Source: Nocardioides limicola (GTDB lineage Bacteria > Actinomycetota > Actinomycetes > Propionibacteriales > Nocardioidaceae). From it: 64,000 nt of DNA. Location of the stretch: contig NZ_JAERJA010000010.1 in the NCBI RefSeq assembly GCF_016827675.1, positions 1-64,000 on the forward strand. The letters are read 5' to 3'. Under the pieces are notes generated by a model. The model did not search any database. It had not been told where the DNA came from and saw nothing but the letters and a program-made list of their open reading frames with translations. The translations under genes were made by a program, and so were the position numbers. Positions 26,222-34,880 of the stretch are shown here, one piece after another. Positions within the stretch are counted from its first letter, which is position 1. Every line of letters begins with the position of its first letter.

Positions 26222-26824
26222 TTGCACTTCCCGGTCTTCTTGGACACCTGCGTGCTCTACCCGATCGTGCTCACGGATACGTTGCTGCGAGTGGCCGAGC
26301 AGCAGGTGTTCCGTCCGTACTGGTCGGGCGATGTCTTGGCAGAGCTGCAACGGAACCTCGGGGCCGTGCCGCAGATCGGCGATGACCGAGCGCGTAGTCG
26401 GATCAAGGCGATGAACCGGGCATTTCCCGACGCGACGGTGACCGGATACGAGGCACTGATCGATGGTATGGAGTGCGATCCGAAGGATCGGCACGTCATG
26501 GCTGCAGCTGTGCACTCGGAATGCCAGGTTGTCGTGACCTACAACCTCAGGGACTTCCCATCGGAGGCTATGGGCAGGCACCATCTGGAGGCCGTGCACC
26601 CAGACACGTTCCTCCTCGACCAACTCGACCTCTACCCGGAGGCGGTGTACCTCTCCCTGCGGCGCCAGTCGACCGAGTCGGCGCGCCCCGGGCTCACCGC
26701 CCTGCAACTCATGGCTTCCTTCGAGAAACTGGAATTGCGGGGGTTCGCGGCAAGAACTGCGTCGCCGCTGGCCGAACCTCAACGCCGGCCGGTGGTGACC
26801 GAGACCCCCCTCAGGCGGTGGTGA
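26222..26824 (+). CDS. PIN-domain ribonuclease toxin
   Basis: The 200-residue protein has the PIN fold with the expected acidic residues: Asp8 in FLDTCVLYP, Glu41, Asp89 in DPKDRHVMAAAV, and Asn108 with Asp111 in VTYNLRDFP. These normally coordinate Mg for RNA cleavage, so the toxin looks intact. The only usable start is TTG 26222, since the same frame is closed by the antitoxin stop; GAGGTGA just upstream can serve as ribosome site. A C-terminal extension of about 60 residues goes beyond the minimal PIN domain. The 3' end overlaps the convergent phosphoesterase gene by 14 bp. Confidence 0.82.
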   Translation: MHFPVFLDTCVLYPIVLTDTLLRVAEQQVFRPYWSGDVLAELQRNLGAVPQIGDDRARSRIKAMNRAFPDATVTGYEALIDGMECDPKDRHVMAAAVHSECQVVVTYNLRDFPSEAMGRHHLEAVHPDTFLLDQLDLYPEAVYLSLRRQSTESARPGLTALQLMASFEKLELRGFAARTASPLAEPQRRPVVTETPLRRW

Positions 26825-28871
26825 GCTCCCGGATCCGGGCCCGCAGCCGGGCAGCCCGGCCACTCAGCCGCTGAGCGCGGGCACGCAACCGCGACGCTCG
26901 GTCGCGGTTGCCCGCGGCTCGGGCCGCGCGGGCGCGTTGGCGCACCTGCCGGCGTCGCTGGACGACCTCGGCCCGGCGGGCGCGAAGCCGCGCCACCTCG
27001 GGGTCCTCCCCGGGCGGGGTGGGGACGTCGTTCTCCTCGACCGCGCAGGACTCGCTGACCAGGCCCGCCGGGGTGCGCACCAGGAGCTCGACGTTCGCGT
27101 CCTCGGGTGCCCCCTCGTATCCCTTGGTCCGCGACTGCCAGTCGTTGGCGGCGATCTCACGCGCCAAGCTGGCCAGCGCCAGTGGGGAGTCGATGCTGCC
27201 GTCCCACTCGGCGGGGGCGGCGTGGTCGAGGATGGTGGTGAAGATCGACATCGTGCCGTCGGCGTTGTCGGCGACCTCGACGATGCGCGCCTGCTGTGGG
27301 AAGTCGATGTGGGAGGCGGTGTTGACCTCCCAGAAGCCGCCGCTGCCGTCGGCGCGGGAGTGCGCCCAGATCTGGTTGCGGTGGGTGTGGCCGTTGAACC
27401 AGGCGATCACGTGCGGCTGGGTGAGGAGATACTCGACCACCGCGGCGCCGAACACCCGCACCCCGAAGTCGAACCCGGTCGCGATGAACGGGTTCGACAT
27501 CGTGCCCGACGTGTGATGGCTGAACAGGATGACCGCCTTGTCCTGGCTGGCCTCGATGACCTGCTTGAGCCAGGCGAACTGGTCCGGGTCCAGCGACCCG
27601 TCGGCGTACCCGTTCACGTTCACGGTGTCCATCGAGATGAAGCGAATCGGGCCCTTGTCGAAGAAGTAGTAGGCGTGCCCGTTGGTGCGGTTCTCCTCGG
27701 TGAAGCCGTGGCCCACCGGGAGGCCGCTGGTCTGGAAGTACTGCCCGACGGTCTGCTTGCGGGTCAGCAACTTGCGCTGTGGGTCGGGGGTGACCAGGCG
27801 CACCGTCCCGAGGATGCCGAGGGGGTCGGTGAGGATCGCATCCTGGACGAGTCCGAGCAGGTCGGCCGCCACCAACCGGTTGACGACGTCGGCCTGGTTG
27901 AGGCCGGCCGGTGCCTTGATCACCTTGGCGGGACCGACGGCGAGGGCGTTGAGCAGGGGGCCGGTGGTCACCTCGGTCGGGAAGTTGCCCTGCACCAACC
28001 CGTCGTGGTTGCCGTGGACGCTGTACCACTCCATCTTCTGGGCGCCGTTTCGGCGCAGTCCACTGGCCTGGAAGGGCTGGCGTGACGTGTCCAGCACTCC
28101 GGCGACCTCCGGGAAGCCGTACTGCCGCCGGGCGATGTCGGGGGCCAGCGGGCCGAGCAGTCCGTTCGGGGTGCCGTCGGGGTGCCAGTAGTGGGGGTCG
28201 TAGTTGAGCACCGCCTTGGAGTCCATCACCCCCTCGTAGCGGTTGCGGTTGCCGCTGTCGGGGGTGACCTCCTCGCCGTCGAGGATGTCGATGTTCCACC
28301 GGATCTCGTTGAGTTGGGCGTTGTCGGAGTTGTCGCCGGTCTCGATGGCGAACTCCAGGGGCGCACCGGTGACCGGCCCCCCGGTGAGGTTGTTGATCGC
28401 CTGCACCATGGACTCGGAGATGTGAGCGCTGAAGATCTCCTGCGGCCGGTGCGCGGAGGTGAACAGGCCGAGGCCGAAGTTCCCGAGGTCGGTCGGGTCG
28501 TCGTACCGGTCGGTCCACTCGAGCCGCATCGGCGACTGGTGGTCGATGATGTGGATGTCGCTGAGGTGGGCGAAGGCCAGCAGTGGACGTCGGCAGGCTT
28601 CACGGTCCGCGGCGGCGGCGACGCCCAGGTCGGTGCGAACGACCCGCGGCCTGCCGGGCCCGTCGAGCAGTCGCGCATAGCCGCCGTCGCCGGGCTCACC
28701 GCGGACGATGGTGTGCGTCAGTGTGGTGCGACCCGCGACCGCGGCCGCGGCGAGACTGGCATGGCGGATCACCGGCCGGGCCGCGGCGGAGCCGCCCCCT
28801 GCCGAGACCGCGACAGCCGCCCCCGCGGCGAAGAGGGCAGACTTCATGGCGGTACGACGCGACAACTCCAT
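26811..28871 (-). CDS. Tat-exported metallophosphoesterase (TIGR03767/PPA1498 type)
   Basis: The 686-residue protein begins with a twin-arginine signal (LSRRTAMKSALFAAGAAVAV). The calcineurin-like metal motifs follow in order: HLSDIHI near residue 103, ETGDNSDN near 177, HGNHDG near 290, SHHTSG near 453 and GHTHRNQ near 497. The C-terminus from about 625 is a highly Arg/Ala-rich helical tail with RLRAR repeats, unusual for an exported enzyme and perhaps binding cell-wall polymers or nucleic acid. The substrate is unknown. It has no obvious operon partners. Confidence 0.85.
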   Translation of the reverse strand: MELSRRTAMKSALFAAGAAVAVSAGGGSAAARPVIRHASLAAAAVAGRTTLTHTIVRGEPGDGGYARLLDGPGRPRVVRTDLGVAAAADREACRRPLLAFAHLSDIHIIDHQSPMRLEWTDRYDDPTDLGNFGLGLFTSAHRPQEIFSAHISESMVQAINNLTGGPVTGAPLEFAIETGDNSDNAQLNEIRWNIDILDGEEVTPDSGNRNRYEGVMDSKAVLNYDPHYWHPDGTPNGLLGPLAPDIARRQYGFPEVAGVLDTSRQPFQASGLRRNGAQKMEWYSVHGNHDGLVQGNFPTEVTTGPLLNALAVGPAKVIKAPAGLNQADVVNRLVAADLLGLVQDAILTDPLGILGTVRLVTPDPQRKLLTRKQTVGQYFQTSGLPVGHGFTEENRTNGHAYYFFDKGPIRFISMDTVNVNGYADGSLDPDQFAWLKQVIEASQDKAVILFSHHTSGTMSNPFIATGFDFGVRVFGAAVVEYLLTQPHVIAWFNGHTHRNQIWAHSRADGSGGFWEVNTASHIDFPQQARIVEVADNADGTMSIFTTILDHAAPAEWDGSIDSPLALASLAREIAANDWQSRTKGYEGAPEDANVELLVRTPAGLVSESCAVEENDVPTPPGEDPEVARLRARRAEVVQRRRQVRQRARAARAAGNRDRASRLRARAQRLSGRAARLRARIRELTTA

Positions 28872-28934
28872 GCAGCCACCAACGATCGACCTGTGACCTG
28901 AGTCACGGACCGCGTCGGAGATGCCGGCTGAACC

Positions 28935-29135
28935 CTACTCGTCCCGGAGGCGCAACCCCCGGCGGCTCAACTCCTCACGCAGGATCCGGATGGCCTTGGG
29001 GCCGACGCCGTGGATGTCGAGGAGCTCTCGCGCTGACCGGTCGGTGAGCTGTTCGAAGCGGGTCAGTCCGTGCGCAGCCAACTCCCGGCGGGAGACCTTG
29101 CCCATCGATGCCGGGAACTCTGTCTCGTCACTCAT
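28935..29135 (-). CDS. Small helix-hairpin-helix protein
   Basis: The 66-residue protein reads SRRELAAHGLTRFEQLTDRS and then ARELLDIHGVGPKAIRILRE, a classic HhH motif (DIHGVGPKAI) that binds the DNA backbone. ATG 29135 follows GAGAGGAG. It starts 13 bp after the TetR stop on the same strand, so it is probably cotranscribed. Proteins of this size and motif are widespread in actinobacteria and mostly uncharacterised. Confidence 0.75.
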   Translation of the reverse strand: MSDETEFPASMGKVSRRELAAHGLTRFEQLTDRSARELLDIHGVGPKAIRILREELSRRGLRLRDE

Positions 29136-29148
29136 CGTCGCACTCCTC

Positions 29149-29802
29149 TCACTCGCCGCGTGCCAACGCGGCTTCCAGTCCGTCCAGGATGAGGTGCAGG
29201 CCGAAGTCGAACTCGTCGCCATAGTCGTAGCCGTCGGCGATCGCGTGGCTCACCATCTCGGCCAGGTGTGGGAATTCCGCAGCGGGGAGCGCCTCGCCGA
29301 GCCCGGCGGCGTACTCGGCTGCCGTTTCGTCGGCCTCGAACGGCAGGTTCACCTCGGTCAGCACGAAGCCGTACACGTAGGCATCGAGCGCCGAGAACGC
29401 GTGCGCGGCCAACGACACCGAGAATCCGCCGTCGCGCAGGCAGCCCAACACCGCGTCGTGGTGCCGCAGCAGCGTCGGTCCCGGAGCCTTCCGGGACTCC
29501 AACAGCCCCAGCGCCCACGGGTGTCGCCGCAACGCCGCCCGCGCCGAGCCGGCTCGCGCCACCATCGCGGCCCGCCAGGGTGCCCCCGCCTCAGGCAGGG
29601 CGACCTCGGCGAACACCCGATCCACCACCAGATCCAGCAGCTCGTCCTTGCCGCCGACGTGGTGATAGAGCGACATCGCCTCCACGCCCAGCGCCCGTCC
29701 GACACTGCGCATAGTGATCCCGGCCAGCCCGCGCTCGTCGGCGACGCCGATCGCCGCCGCCACCACCTGATCCCGGTCCAGTCGTCGCTCGGCCACCGCC
29801 AC
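29149..29802 (-). CDS. TetR-family regulator (TetR_C class)
   Basis: The 217-residue protein has the HTH at about residues 12-55 (ITMRSVGRALGVEAMSLYHHV) and a C-terminal domain of the tetracycline-repressor class (HAFSALDAYVYGFVLTEVNL). It starts with GTG 29802 and is divergent from an MDR-family oxidoreductase. Two identical CTTACGTGCGTAAG palindromes lie between the two starts, so it very likely represses both itself and the oxidoreductase gene. Confidence 0.88.
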   Translation of the reverse strand: MAVAERRLDRDQVVAAAIGVADERGLAGITMRSVGRALGVEAMSLYHHVGGKDELLDLVVDRVFAEVALPEAGAPWRAAMVARAGSARAALRRHPWALGLLESRKAPGPTLLRHHDAVLGCLRDGGFSVSLAAHAFSALDAYVYGFVLTEVNLPFEADETAAEYAAGLGEALPAAEFPHLAEMVSHAIADGYDYGDEFDFGLHLILDGLEAALARGE

Positions 29803-29814
29803 CTCCCTTGCAGG

Positions 29815-29862
29815 CTTACGTGCGTAAGGCTATCGTGTCAGCGACCACCTTACGTGCGTAAG
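29815..29862. promoter_or_regulatory. Two identical TetR-type operators
   Basis: CTTACGTGCGTAAG occurs at 29815-29828 and again at 29849-29862, each a 6-bp inverted repeat around TG, with centres 34 bp apart, in the divergent gap between the TetR and oxidoreductase genes. Confidence 0.8.
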
Positions 29863-29885
29863 GTTAGATCGAACGGGAGAACCAG

Positions 29886-30866
29886 ATGCGAGCAGTCGTC
29901 TACGACCGGTACGGGCCACCCGAGGTGCTCCGCGTCACCGAGGTGCCCGACCCCCGTCCTCGCGCCCGTGAGGTCCTCGTCCGGGTGCACGCGGTCGCGG
30001 TCACCTCCGCCGACGCCCGGATCCGTGCCGCTCGCTTCCCACGCGGCTTCGGGATCCCCGCCCGACTCGTCTTCGGCATCCTGCGCCCCCGCCGACGGAT
30101 CCTGGGCAGTGCCTTCTCCGGGGTCGTCGAGGCGATCGGGCCTCGAGCCACCGACGTCGAGGGTGCTGGGCTCAGTGTCGGCGACGAGGTCTCCGGGATG
30201 ACCGGCCTCGGCCTCGGTGGGTACGCCGAGAAGCTCGCCGTCCGCGCCGACCGGGTGGTCCCCAAGCCGGCCGGCGTCACCCACGAGGAGGCGGCCGGAC
30301 TGCTCTTCGGGGGCAGCACGGCGCTGTACTTCCTGCGCGACCTCGGCGGCCTGACCGCAGGCCAGCGGGTGCTGGTCGTCGGCGCCTCCGGAGCGATCGG
30401 CACCACTGCCGTCCAACTGGCCAGGCTGGCCGGGGCTGAGGTCACCGCCGTCACCAGCGGCGCCAACGCCGCACTGGTCACCGATCTCGGCGCGACGCGG
30501 GTCATCGACCACACCACCACCGCAGTCACCGGCGACCCGGACCCCGACCAACCAGAGGGCTACGACCTGGTCCTGGACACCGTCGGCGTGCTCGACCCGG
30601 CCCAGACCCGGAGGCTGCTGGCCCCCGGCGGCACCGGCCTGCTGGCGGCCGCCGATCTCGGCCAGACGCTGCGCGCTCGCGGCGACGTACGCACCGGCAC
30701 CTCCCCCGAACGCGCCGAGGACTTCGCCCACCTGCTCGGCCTGGCCGAGCGCGGCGACCTCAGAGTGGTGCTCAGCGGCACCCACCCGCTTGCCGACGCC
30801 GCCGCTGCGCACGCGGTCGTCGACTCCGGACGCAAGGTCGGCAACGTGGTGCTCAGCCTCTCCTGA
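29886..30866 (+). CDS. Zinc-independent MDR/quinone oxidoreductase-like enzyme
   Basis: The 326-residue medium-chain reductase has the N-terminal GroES-like barrel (VYDRYGPPEVLRVTEVPDP) and the nucleotide-binding motif VLVVGASGAIGTTAVQLARL near residue 158. It lacks the zinc-binding cysteines of true alcohol dehydrogenases, as in quinone and enoyl reductases. NADPH-dependent reduction of quinones or enones is likely. It is controlled by the divergent TetR through the twin palindromes upstream. Confidence 0.85.
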   Translation: MRAVVYDRYGPPEVLRVTEVPDPRPRAREVLVRVHAVAVTSADARIRAARFPRGFGIPARLVFGILRPRRRILGSAFSGVVEAIGPRATDVEGAGLSVGDEVSGMTGLGLGGYAEKLAVRADRVVPKPAGVTHEEAAGLLFGGSTALYFLRDLGGLTAGQRVLVVGASGAIGTTAVQLARLAGAEVTAVTSGANAALVTDLGATRVIDHTTTAVTGDPDPDQPEGYDLVLDTVGVLDPAQTRRLLAPGGTGLLAAADLGQTLRARGDVRTGTSPERAEDFAHLLGLAERGDLRVVLSGTHPLADAAAAHAVVDSGRKVGNVVLSLS

Positions 30867-30893
30867 GGAGCCCCCCGGCCTGGACGACCCGCC

Positions 30894-31427
30894 TCAGGGG
30901 GCGCGGTCGCCGTCCGGCTGGATCACCCACCACAGACCGCCGTGGGTGGAGATGTTGTGGCACTTCACCTCGCCGGGGCCCTCGTGGGCGTAGTAGTAGA
31001 GCGGGTGGTCGTTGTAGGTCACCTGGAGGCTGCCGTCGCGGCGCTCGGTGGTGCCGAGCAGCCCCGGGTCCACCTCACCGCCGGCCTCGGGGGCGCCGTT
31101 GGTGAGCACGGGTGGCCAGGCGACCGCGCAGTCGTCGTAGCAGGTGGGCTCGGAGGTCGGCTCGAGCTCCCAGATGTAGATGGCCTGGTCGAACTCGTCG
31201 AAGAGCATCGTGCCGAACTGGCTCTCACCCGTGGTGATCACCGTGCCGGGCGGCTCCGGGTCGGGCTCGGGCTCCGGGTCCGGCTCGGGTTCTGGCTCGG
31301 GGTCGGGCGTGGGTTCGGGCTCCTGGGTGGGCGTCGGCTCGCTGGTCGCCTCGGGGTCGGTCTCGGGCGCCGTGGCGCAACCGAGCACCAGCAGGACTGA
31401 ACCGAGAGCTGCCGCGATCCGGATCAT
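30894..31427 (-). CDS. Lipoprotein with Y-x4-D secreted repeat domain (PF03640 type)
   Basis: The 177-residue protein has a lipoprotein signal (IRIAAALGSVLLVLGCA, Cys near residue 17), then a Glu/Pro-rich linker of about 45 residues (repeats of EPEP and DPEP), then GTMLFDEFDQAIYIWE, CYDDCAVAWPPVL, TYNDHPLYYYAHEGPG. This matches the secreted-repeat family often found with redox or copper proteins; function unknown. I chose ATG 31427 because the signal peptide begins there. The gene is divergent from another lipoprotein, with only 46 bp between starts. Confidence 0.82.
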   Translation of the reverse strand: MIRIAAALGSVLLVLGCATAPETDPEATSEPTPTQEPEPTPDPEPEPEPDPEPEPDPEPPGTVITTGESQFGTMLFDEFDQAIYIWELEPTSEPTCYDDCAVAWPPVLTNGAPEAGGEVDPGLLGTTERRDGSLQVTYNDHPLYYYAHEGPGEVKCHNISTHGGLWWVIQPDGDRAP

Positions 31428-31473
31428 GCGTCGATTCTGCCCGATCGGCCCCAGTCGTGTCAGACTCAGCGCC

Positions 31474-32493
31474 ATGCGTGCGCGACGACCGGTCTGGGCC
31501 ATCGTCCTGACCGCCCTCGCCGGCCTCCTGGTCGCCTGCGGCGGCACCCCCGAGCCGGTGCCCATCCCACCCCGGCCCACCGAGGCCGTCACCCTCGCGC
31601 CGCTCCCGGCGGCCCAGGCGCCGACCGACCCGCGTCAGGCACTGGCGCTGGTGCCCGCCGACGCCGAGACGGTGACCATCACCAACTGGCTCGCCATCCG
31701 TCAGGCCGCCGGCCACGACGGCCTCACCAGCGAAGATCTGATGGTCGACCGCCGCGACTTCTGGGACAAGGCCGCCAGCACGTCGGTGCTGCTCACCGAC
31801 GGTCTCCTGGTCGAGGAGAACTCACTCTTCATGCTCGACTACGACTTCACCCAGGAGGACGTGGACTTCGAGGTCCGCTTCCGCGGCCCCTCCGGCAACG
31901 GATACATCCTCGGCTTCCGCTCCACCCTGGACATGGCGCGCGTCGAACGCGCCGTGCAGGACCGGGCCGGGCGGCTGCGCGGCGCCGAGGTGTGGCCCGA
32001 CCAGTTCCTGGCCGTCAAGAACGTCGCCGAGCAGGGGGAGCCGACCTGGGCGGCCGACTCCGACCTGATCGACCTCACCTCGGCCCAGGCAGAGTCCACC
32101 TATCTGCACCGCGGCTGCCTGGCCTTCACCGAAGCCCTCGGTGTGGACGCGACGTACGACGACGCCGAGCCGATCCTGAACGGCTACGACTTCGAGCACC
32201 AGCTGCGCCCACTGACGGCGTTCTCGGTGAGCTTCTCCGGTGACGTGGCCACCGGCCGCCTCGGCCGCGACCGCGAGGACCTGGCGGTGCGCACCGAACT
32301 CATCGACGTGTGGCCGCGCACCAGCCCGGTCCACCTCGACGACGCCTTCACCGGGATGCCGCTCTTCGACCCGGGCAGCGGCCGGATCGGGCTCACCATC
32401 AACAACATGCGGGCCGCGGCCACGTTGACGCTGACCCACCAGCTGCCGTTCGCGATCTGCCGCGGCACCCCGGTGGTCGAAGAGCCGGAGTGA
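31474..32493 (+). CDS. Uncharacterised lipoprotein
   Basis: The 339-residue protein begins with a lipoprotein signal (RARRPVWAIVLTALAGLLVACG, Cys22) and a Pro-rich spacer. The remainder includes DPRQALALVPADAETVTITNW and later RIGLTINNMRAAATLTL. I do not recognise a catalytic motif. Proteins of this size with this start occur in Nocardioides-type genomes as conserved lipoproteins. ATG 31474 fits the signal peptide; the frame extends upstream through the neighbouring lipoprotein only as an antisense coincidence. Confidence 0.75.
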   Translation: MRARRPVWAIVLTALAGLLVACGGTPEPVPIPPRPTEAVTLAPLPAAQAPTDPRQALALVPADAETVTITNWLAIRQAAGHDGLTSEDLMVDRRDFWDKAASTSVLLTDGLLVEENSLFMLDYDFTQEDVDFEVRFRGPSGNGYILGFRSTLDMARVERAVQDRAGRLRGAEVWPDQFLAVKNVAEQGEPTWAADSDLIDLTSAQAESTYLHRGCLAFTEALGVDATYDDAEPILNGYDFEHQLRPLTAFSVSFSGDVATGRLGRDREDLAVRTELIDVWPRTSPVHLDDAFTGMPLFDPGSGRIGLTINNMRAAATLTLTHQLPFAICRGTPVVEEPE

Positions 32494-32497
32494 CGCC

Positions 32498-32538
32498 GAG
32501 CCGCGGGGACCCGGAGAGTGACTCGGTCAGCGCGGCTC
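32498..32538. terminator. Candidate terminator between convergent genes
   Basis: GAGCCGCG (32498-32505) and CGCGGCTC (32531-32538) can pair in the gap between the lipoprotein and the MBL-fold gene. There is no T tract, so it is a weak candidate. Confidence 0.4.
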
Positions 32539-33322
32539 AACCACTGAGCGCGGCGAACTCGGTCGGGTCGTGGGCGGAGAACACCCGAATCTCGGGATGG
32601 TCGGCGACCAGGTCCCGCAACCGCTCCTGGTTGCGCCGGCGCTGTGAGTTCGAGGCGGCGATCATCGACTGGAAGACGCTGAGCGTGCGGTTGTACGACG
32701 GCGGAGTGAGCACCTCGCCGGCGTGGAAGTAGGAGTCCCCCGCATGCAGCAACCACTCGTCGTCGCCCGTGCGCACCGCCACCCCGCAGTGGCCGCGGGT
32801 GTGGCCCAGCAGCGGCACCAGCAGTACGTCGTCGCCCAGCGCGGTCACCGACTCGAAGCCGCGCCAGCTCTCCCCGGCGATCCGGTGCTCGCGCCACTTC
32901 GGGCCATGCGCCCACTGCACGGAGCGGTAGCGGGCCCGCTCCTGCGGCCGCGGGTGCCGGGCGGCGTGCAGCTCATCGGCGTACACGTGCACGGTCGCGG
33001 CCGGGAAGTCGACCAGGCCACCGGCATGGTCGAGGTCGAGATGGGTCAGCGCCAGGTCGGTCACGTCGCCCGGGTCCAGGCCCAGGGCCCGGATCTGGGC
33101 GATCGCCGGCTCGGTGGCGTCCAGGGCCGGCCCCATCGCCTGCCGGAAGAACCATGGCAGCCGGGACGGGTCGGCGACGTCGGCGGTGCTGAACCCGGTG
33201 TCGATCAGCAGCAGTCCACTGTCGCGCTCCACCAGCAGGCAGTGGGCGACCAGGGACTCAGGGACCAGACGGCCCGCTCCGGGGGGGCGCATCGTGGCGC
33301 AGTTGAGATGGTGGACGATCAC
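32537..33322 (-). CDS. MBL-fold metallo-hydrolase (lactonase-like)
   Basis: The 261-residue protein has the metallo-beta-lactamase motif THLDLDHAGGL near residue 93, a second metal ligand in LLGHTRGHCGVAV near 173, the bridging Asp in LHAGDSYFHAG near 193 and a terminal His in FSAHDPTEF. This layout resembles the AttM/quorum-quenching lactonase group of MBL hydrolases. The substrate is not readable. It starts with GTG 33322. Confidence 0.83.
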   Translation of the reverse strand: MIVHHLNCATMRPPGAGRLVPESLVAHCLLVERDSGLLLIDTGFSTADVADPSRLPWFFRQAMGPALDATEPAIAQIRALGLDPGDVTDLALTHLDLDHAGGLVDFPAATVHVYADELHAARHPRPQERARYRSVQWAHGPKWREHRIAGESWRGFESVTALGDDVLLVPLLGHTRGHCGVAVRTGDDEWLLHAGDSYFHAGEVLTPPSYNRTLSVFQSMIAASNSQRRRNQERLRDLVADHPEIRVFSAHDPTEFAALSG

Positions 33323-33406
33323 GCGCTCACGCTACTGGAGTTGCCCCCGTCACAGCGGGAGAACACCGCCGCGCCGCGCCTGCGAGCCGCCTCGTAGGCT
33401 GACCGG

Positions 33407-34171
33407 GTGTCTGCCGCCACCGCCCTGAAGCCCCGCTACTGGGTGCTCCATCTCGTCGCGGTGGCCGCGGTCGCGGTGGCCGGCTGGCTCGGCTGGTGGC
33501 AACTGCAGGCCTGGCAGGCCGCCCGGGACGTCGAGGCCCGGGACCTGACCCTGACCACCCCCCTCGCACTCGGCGACGTGCTCGGGCCCGACGACCCGTT
33601 CCCCGCCGAGCACGTCGGACGGCCGGTGCTGGTGGCCGGCACCTGGCTCCCCGACAGCACGCTCTATGTCAGCGGCCGGCAACACCAGGGCGTCGACGGC
33701 TTCTGGGCGGTCACCCCGCTGGCGGTGCAGGACCCGCCCACCGACTCCGCGCTGCTGGTGGTCCGCGGCTGGGGACCCGACCGGGACACGATGCCCGAAC
33801 CGCCGACCGGGCCGGCCGCCTTCGTGGCCTGGCTGCAGCCGGGTGAAGGCACCGGCGCCGTCGACGACGACCCCACCGACGACGTGCTGCCCCAACTGCG
33901 ACTGGCCGACGCCATCCAGCACGTCGACCAGGACCTCTACAACGGCTACGCCGTGCTCGCCCAGCAGACCGTGCCGGGCGACTGGCCGTCGACCAACCGG
34001 GGCGACGACGCGCTGGTGCCGGCCACGGTGGACCAACTGCCCCAGGCCGGCGGCTTCACCGGCCTGCGCAACCTGCTCTACGGCGTCGAATGGTGGGTGT
34101 TCGGCGCCTTCGCGGCGTTCATCTGGTGGCGCTGGGTGCGCGACGAACTCAACCCGAGGAAAGACACATGA
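33407..34171 (+). CDS. SURF1-family membrane protein
   Basis: The 254-residue protein has the SURF1 layout: an N-terminal membrane segment ending GWLGWWQLQAWQA, a long extracytoplasmic domain beginning HVGRPVLVAGTW, and a C-terminal membrane segment (VEWWVFGAFAAFIWWRWVRDEL). SURF1 proteins assist cytochrome c oxidase assembly. GTG 33407 gives the expected N-terminus. It overlaps the downstream DUF3817 gene by four bases. Confidence 0.85.
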   Translation: MSAATALKPRYWVLHLVAVAAVAVAGWLGWWQLQAWQAARDVEARDLTLTTPLALGDVLGPDDPFPAEHVGRPVLVAGTWLPDSTLYVSGRQHQGVDGFWAVTPLAVQDPPTDSALLVVRGWGPDRDTMPEPPTGPAAFVAWLQPGEGTGAVDDDPTDDVLPQLRLADAIQHVDQDLYNGYAVLAQQTVPGDWPSTNRGDDALVPATVDQLPQAGGFTGLRNLLYGVEWWVFGAFAAFIWWRWVRDELNPRKDT

Positions 34172-34554
34172 CACGACTGCTCACCAGCTATCGGATCCTG
34201 GCCTCCGCGGTCGGCGTACTCCTGGTGGTGCTCTTCTTCATCGGCGTTCCGCTGGCGAACTTCAACGGCGGCCCGATGTGGCACATCTTCGACACCACCC
34301 CCACCATCTGGTTGGAGGGCAGCGACGCGCAACGCGCCGGCGAGGCGATCACCAGCTGGCTCGGCGTGCTGCACGGCTGGCTCTACATGGCGTTCGTGAT
34401 CGTCGCCTTCATGCTCTCCCGGCGGGCCGAGTGGAGCATCGGCTTCACCGTGGTGACGCTGGCCCTGGGCACCGTGCCGGTGCTCTCCTTCTGGGCCGAG
34501 CACCGGGCCACCCGGCGAGTCCGCGACCAGCTGGCCGCAGAACCCGCCGGGTAG
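34168..34554 (+). CDS. DUF3817 membrane protein
   Basis: The 128-residue protein begins RLLTSYRILASAVGVLLVVL and has three membrane spans with LGVLHGWLYMAFVIVAFML in the middle, typical of DUF3817. Function is unknown, but it is commonly encoded next to SURF1 or oxidase genes in actinobacteria. ATG 34168 overlaps the SURF1 stop. Confidence 0.85.
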   Translation: MTRLLTSYRILASAVGVLLVVLFFIGVPLANFNGGPMWHIFDTTPTIWLEGSDAQRAGEAITSWLGVLHGWLYMAFVIVAFMLSRRAEWSIGFTVVTLALGTVPVLSFWAEHRATRRVRDQLAAEPAG

Positions 34555-34608
34555 TCCGGGCCGGGTAGCCCGGGCTGGTCAGACCGGGCCGGTCAGACCG
34601 GCTCGGGG

Positions 34609-34752
34609 TCAGCCCGCGTCCGGGACCGGGGCAGGCGGCGGTGTGTACGCCGTCTGCCAGCCGTCGTCCTCGCCGCTGCGCAGCTTCTTGAACAGGAGTG
34701 CTGCCACACTGCCGACGACAGCGAGCACCAGTAGCTTCTTGATCACGCCCAT
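34609..34752 (-). CDS. DLW-39 family small protein
   Basis: The 47-residue protein is a single membrane helix (GVIKKLLVLAVVGSVAALLF) followed by KKLRSGEDDGWQTAY and a Pro-rich tail. It corresponds to the tiny actinobacterial DLW-39 family, named for an acidic-W motif and found between gyrA/DUF3566 and the cyclophilin gene. Position and form agree. The long upstream extension of the frame is not supported by the helix at the true start. Confidence 0.75.
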   Translation of the reverse strand: MGVIKKLLVLAVVGSVAALLFKKLRSGEDDGWQTAYTPPPAPVPDAG

Positions 34753-34880
34753 CACGTCCCTTCCGGATCGGTTTGGTTCCATCCTGCCCGGTCGCTGGTG
34801 AGCACCGCCCGGCACCGGGGCGGCTGGGCGGCGCGTGGGATGATCGCCACGACCCACCGATGACGAGGAAAGGCTCACCG

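Noticed and set aside
30862..30898. CCTGAGG/CCTCAGG inverted repeat as terminator
   Set aside because: Only seven paired bases around a 23-base loop and no T tract; too weak to annotate.
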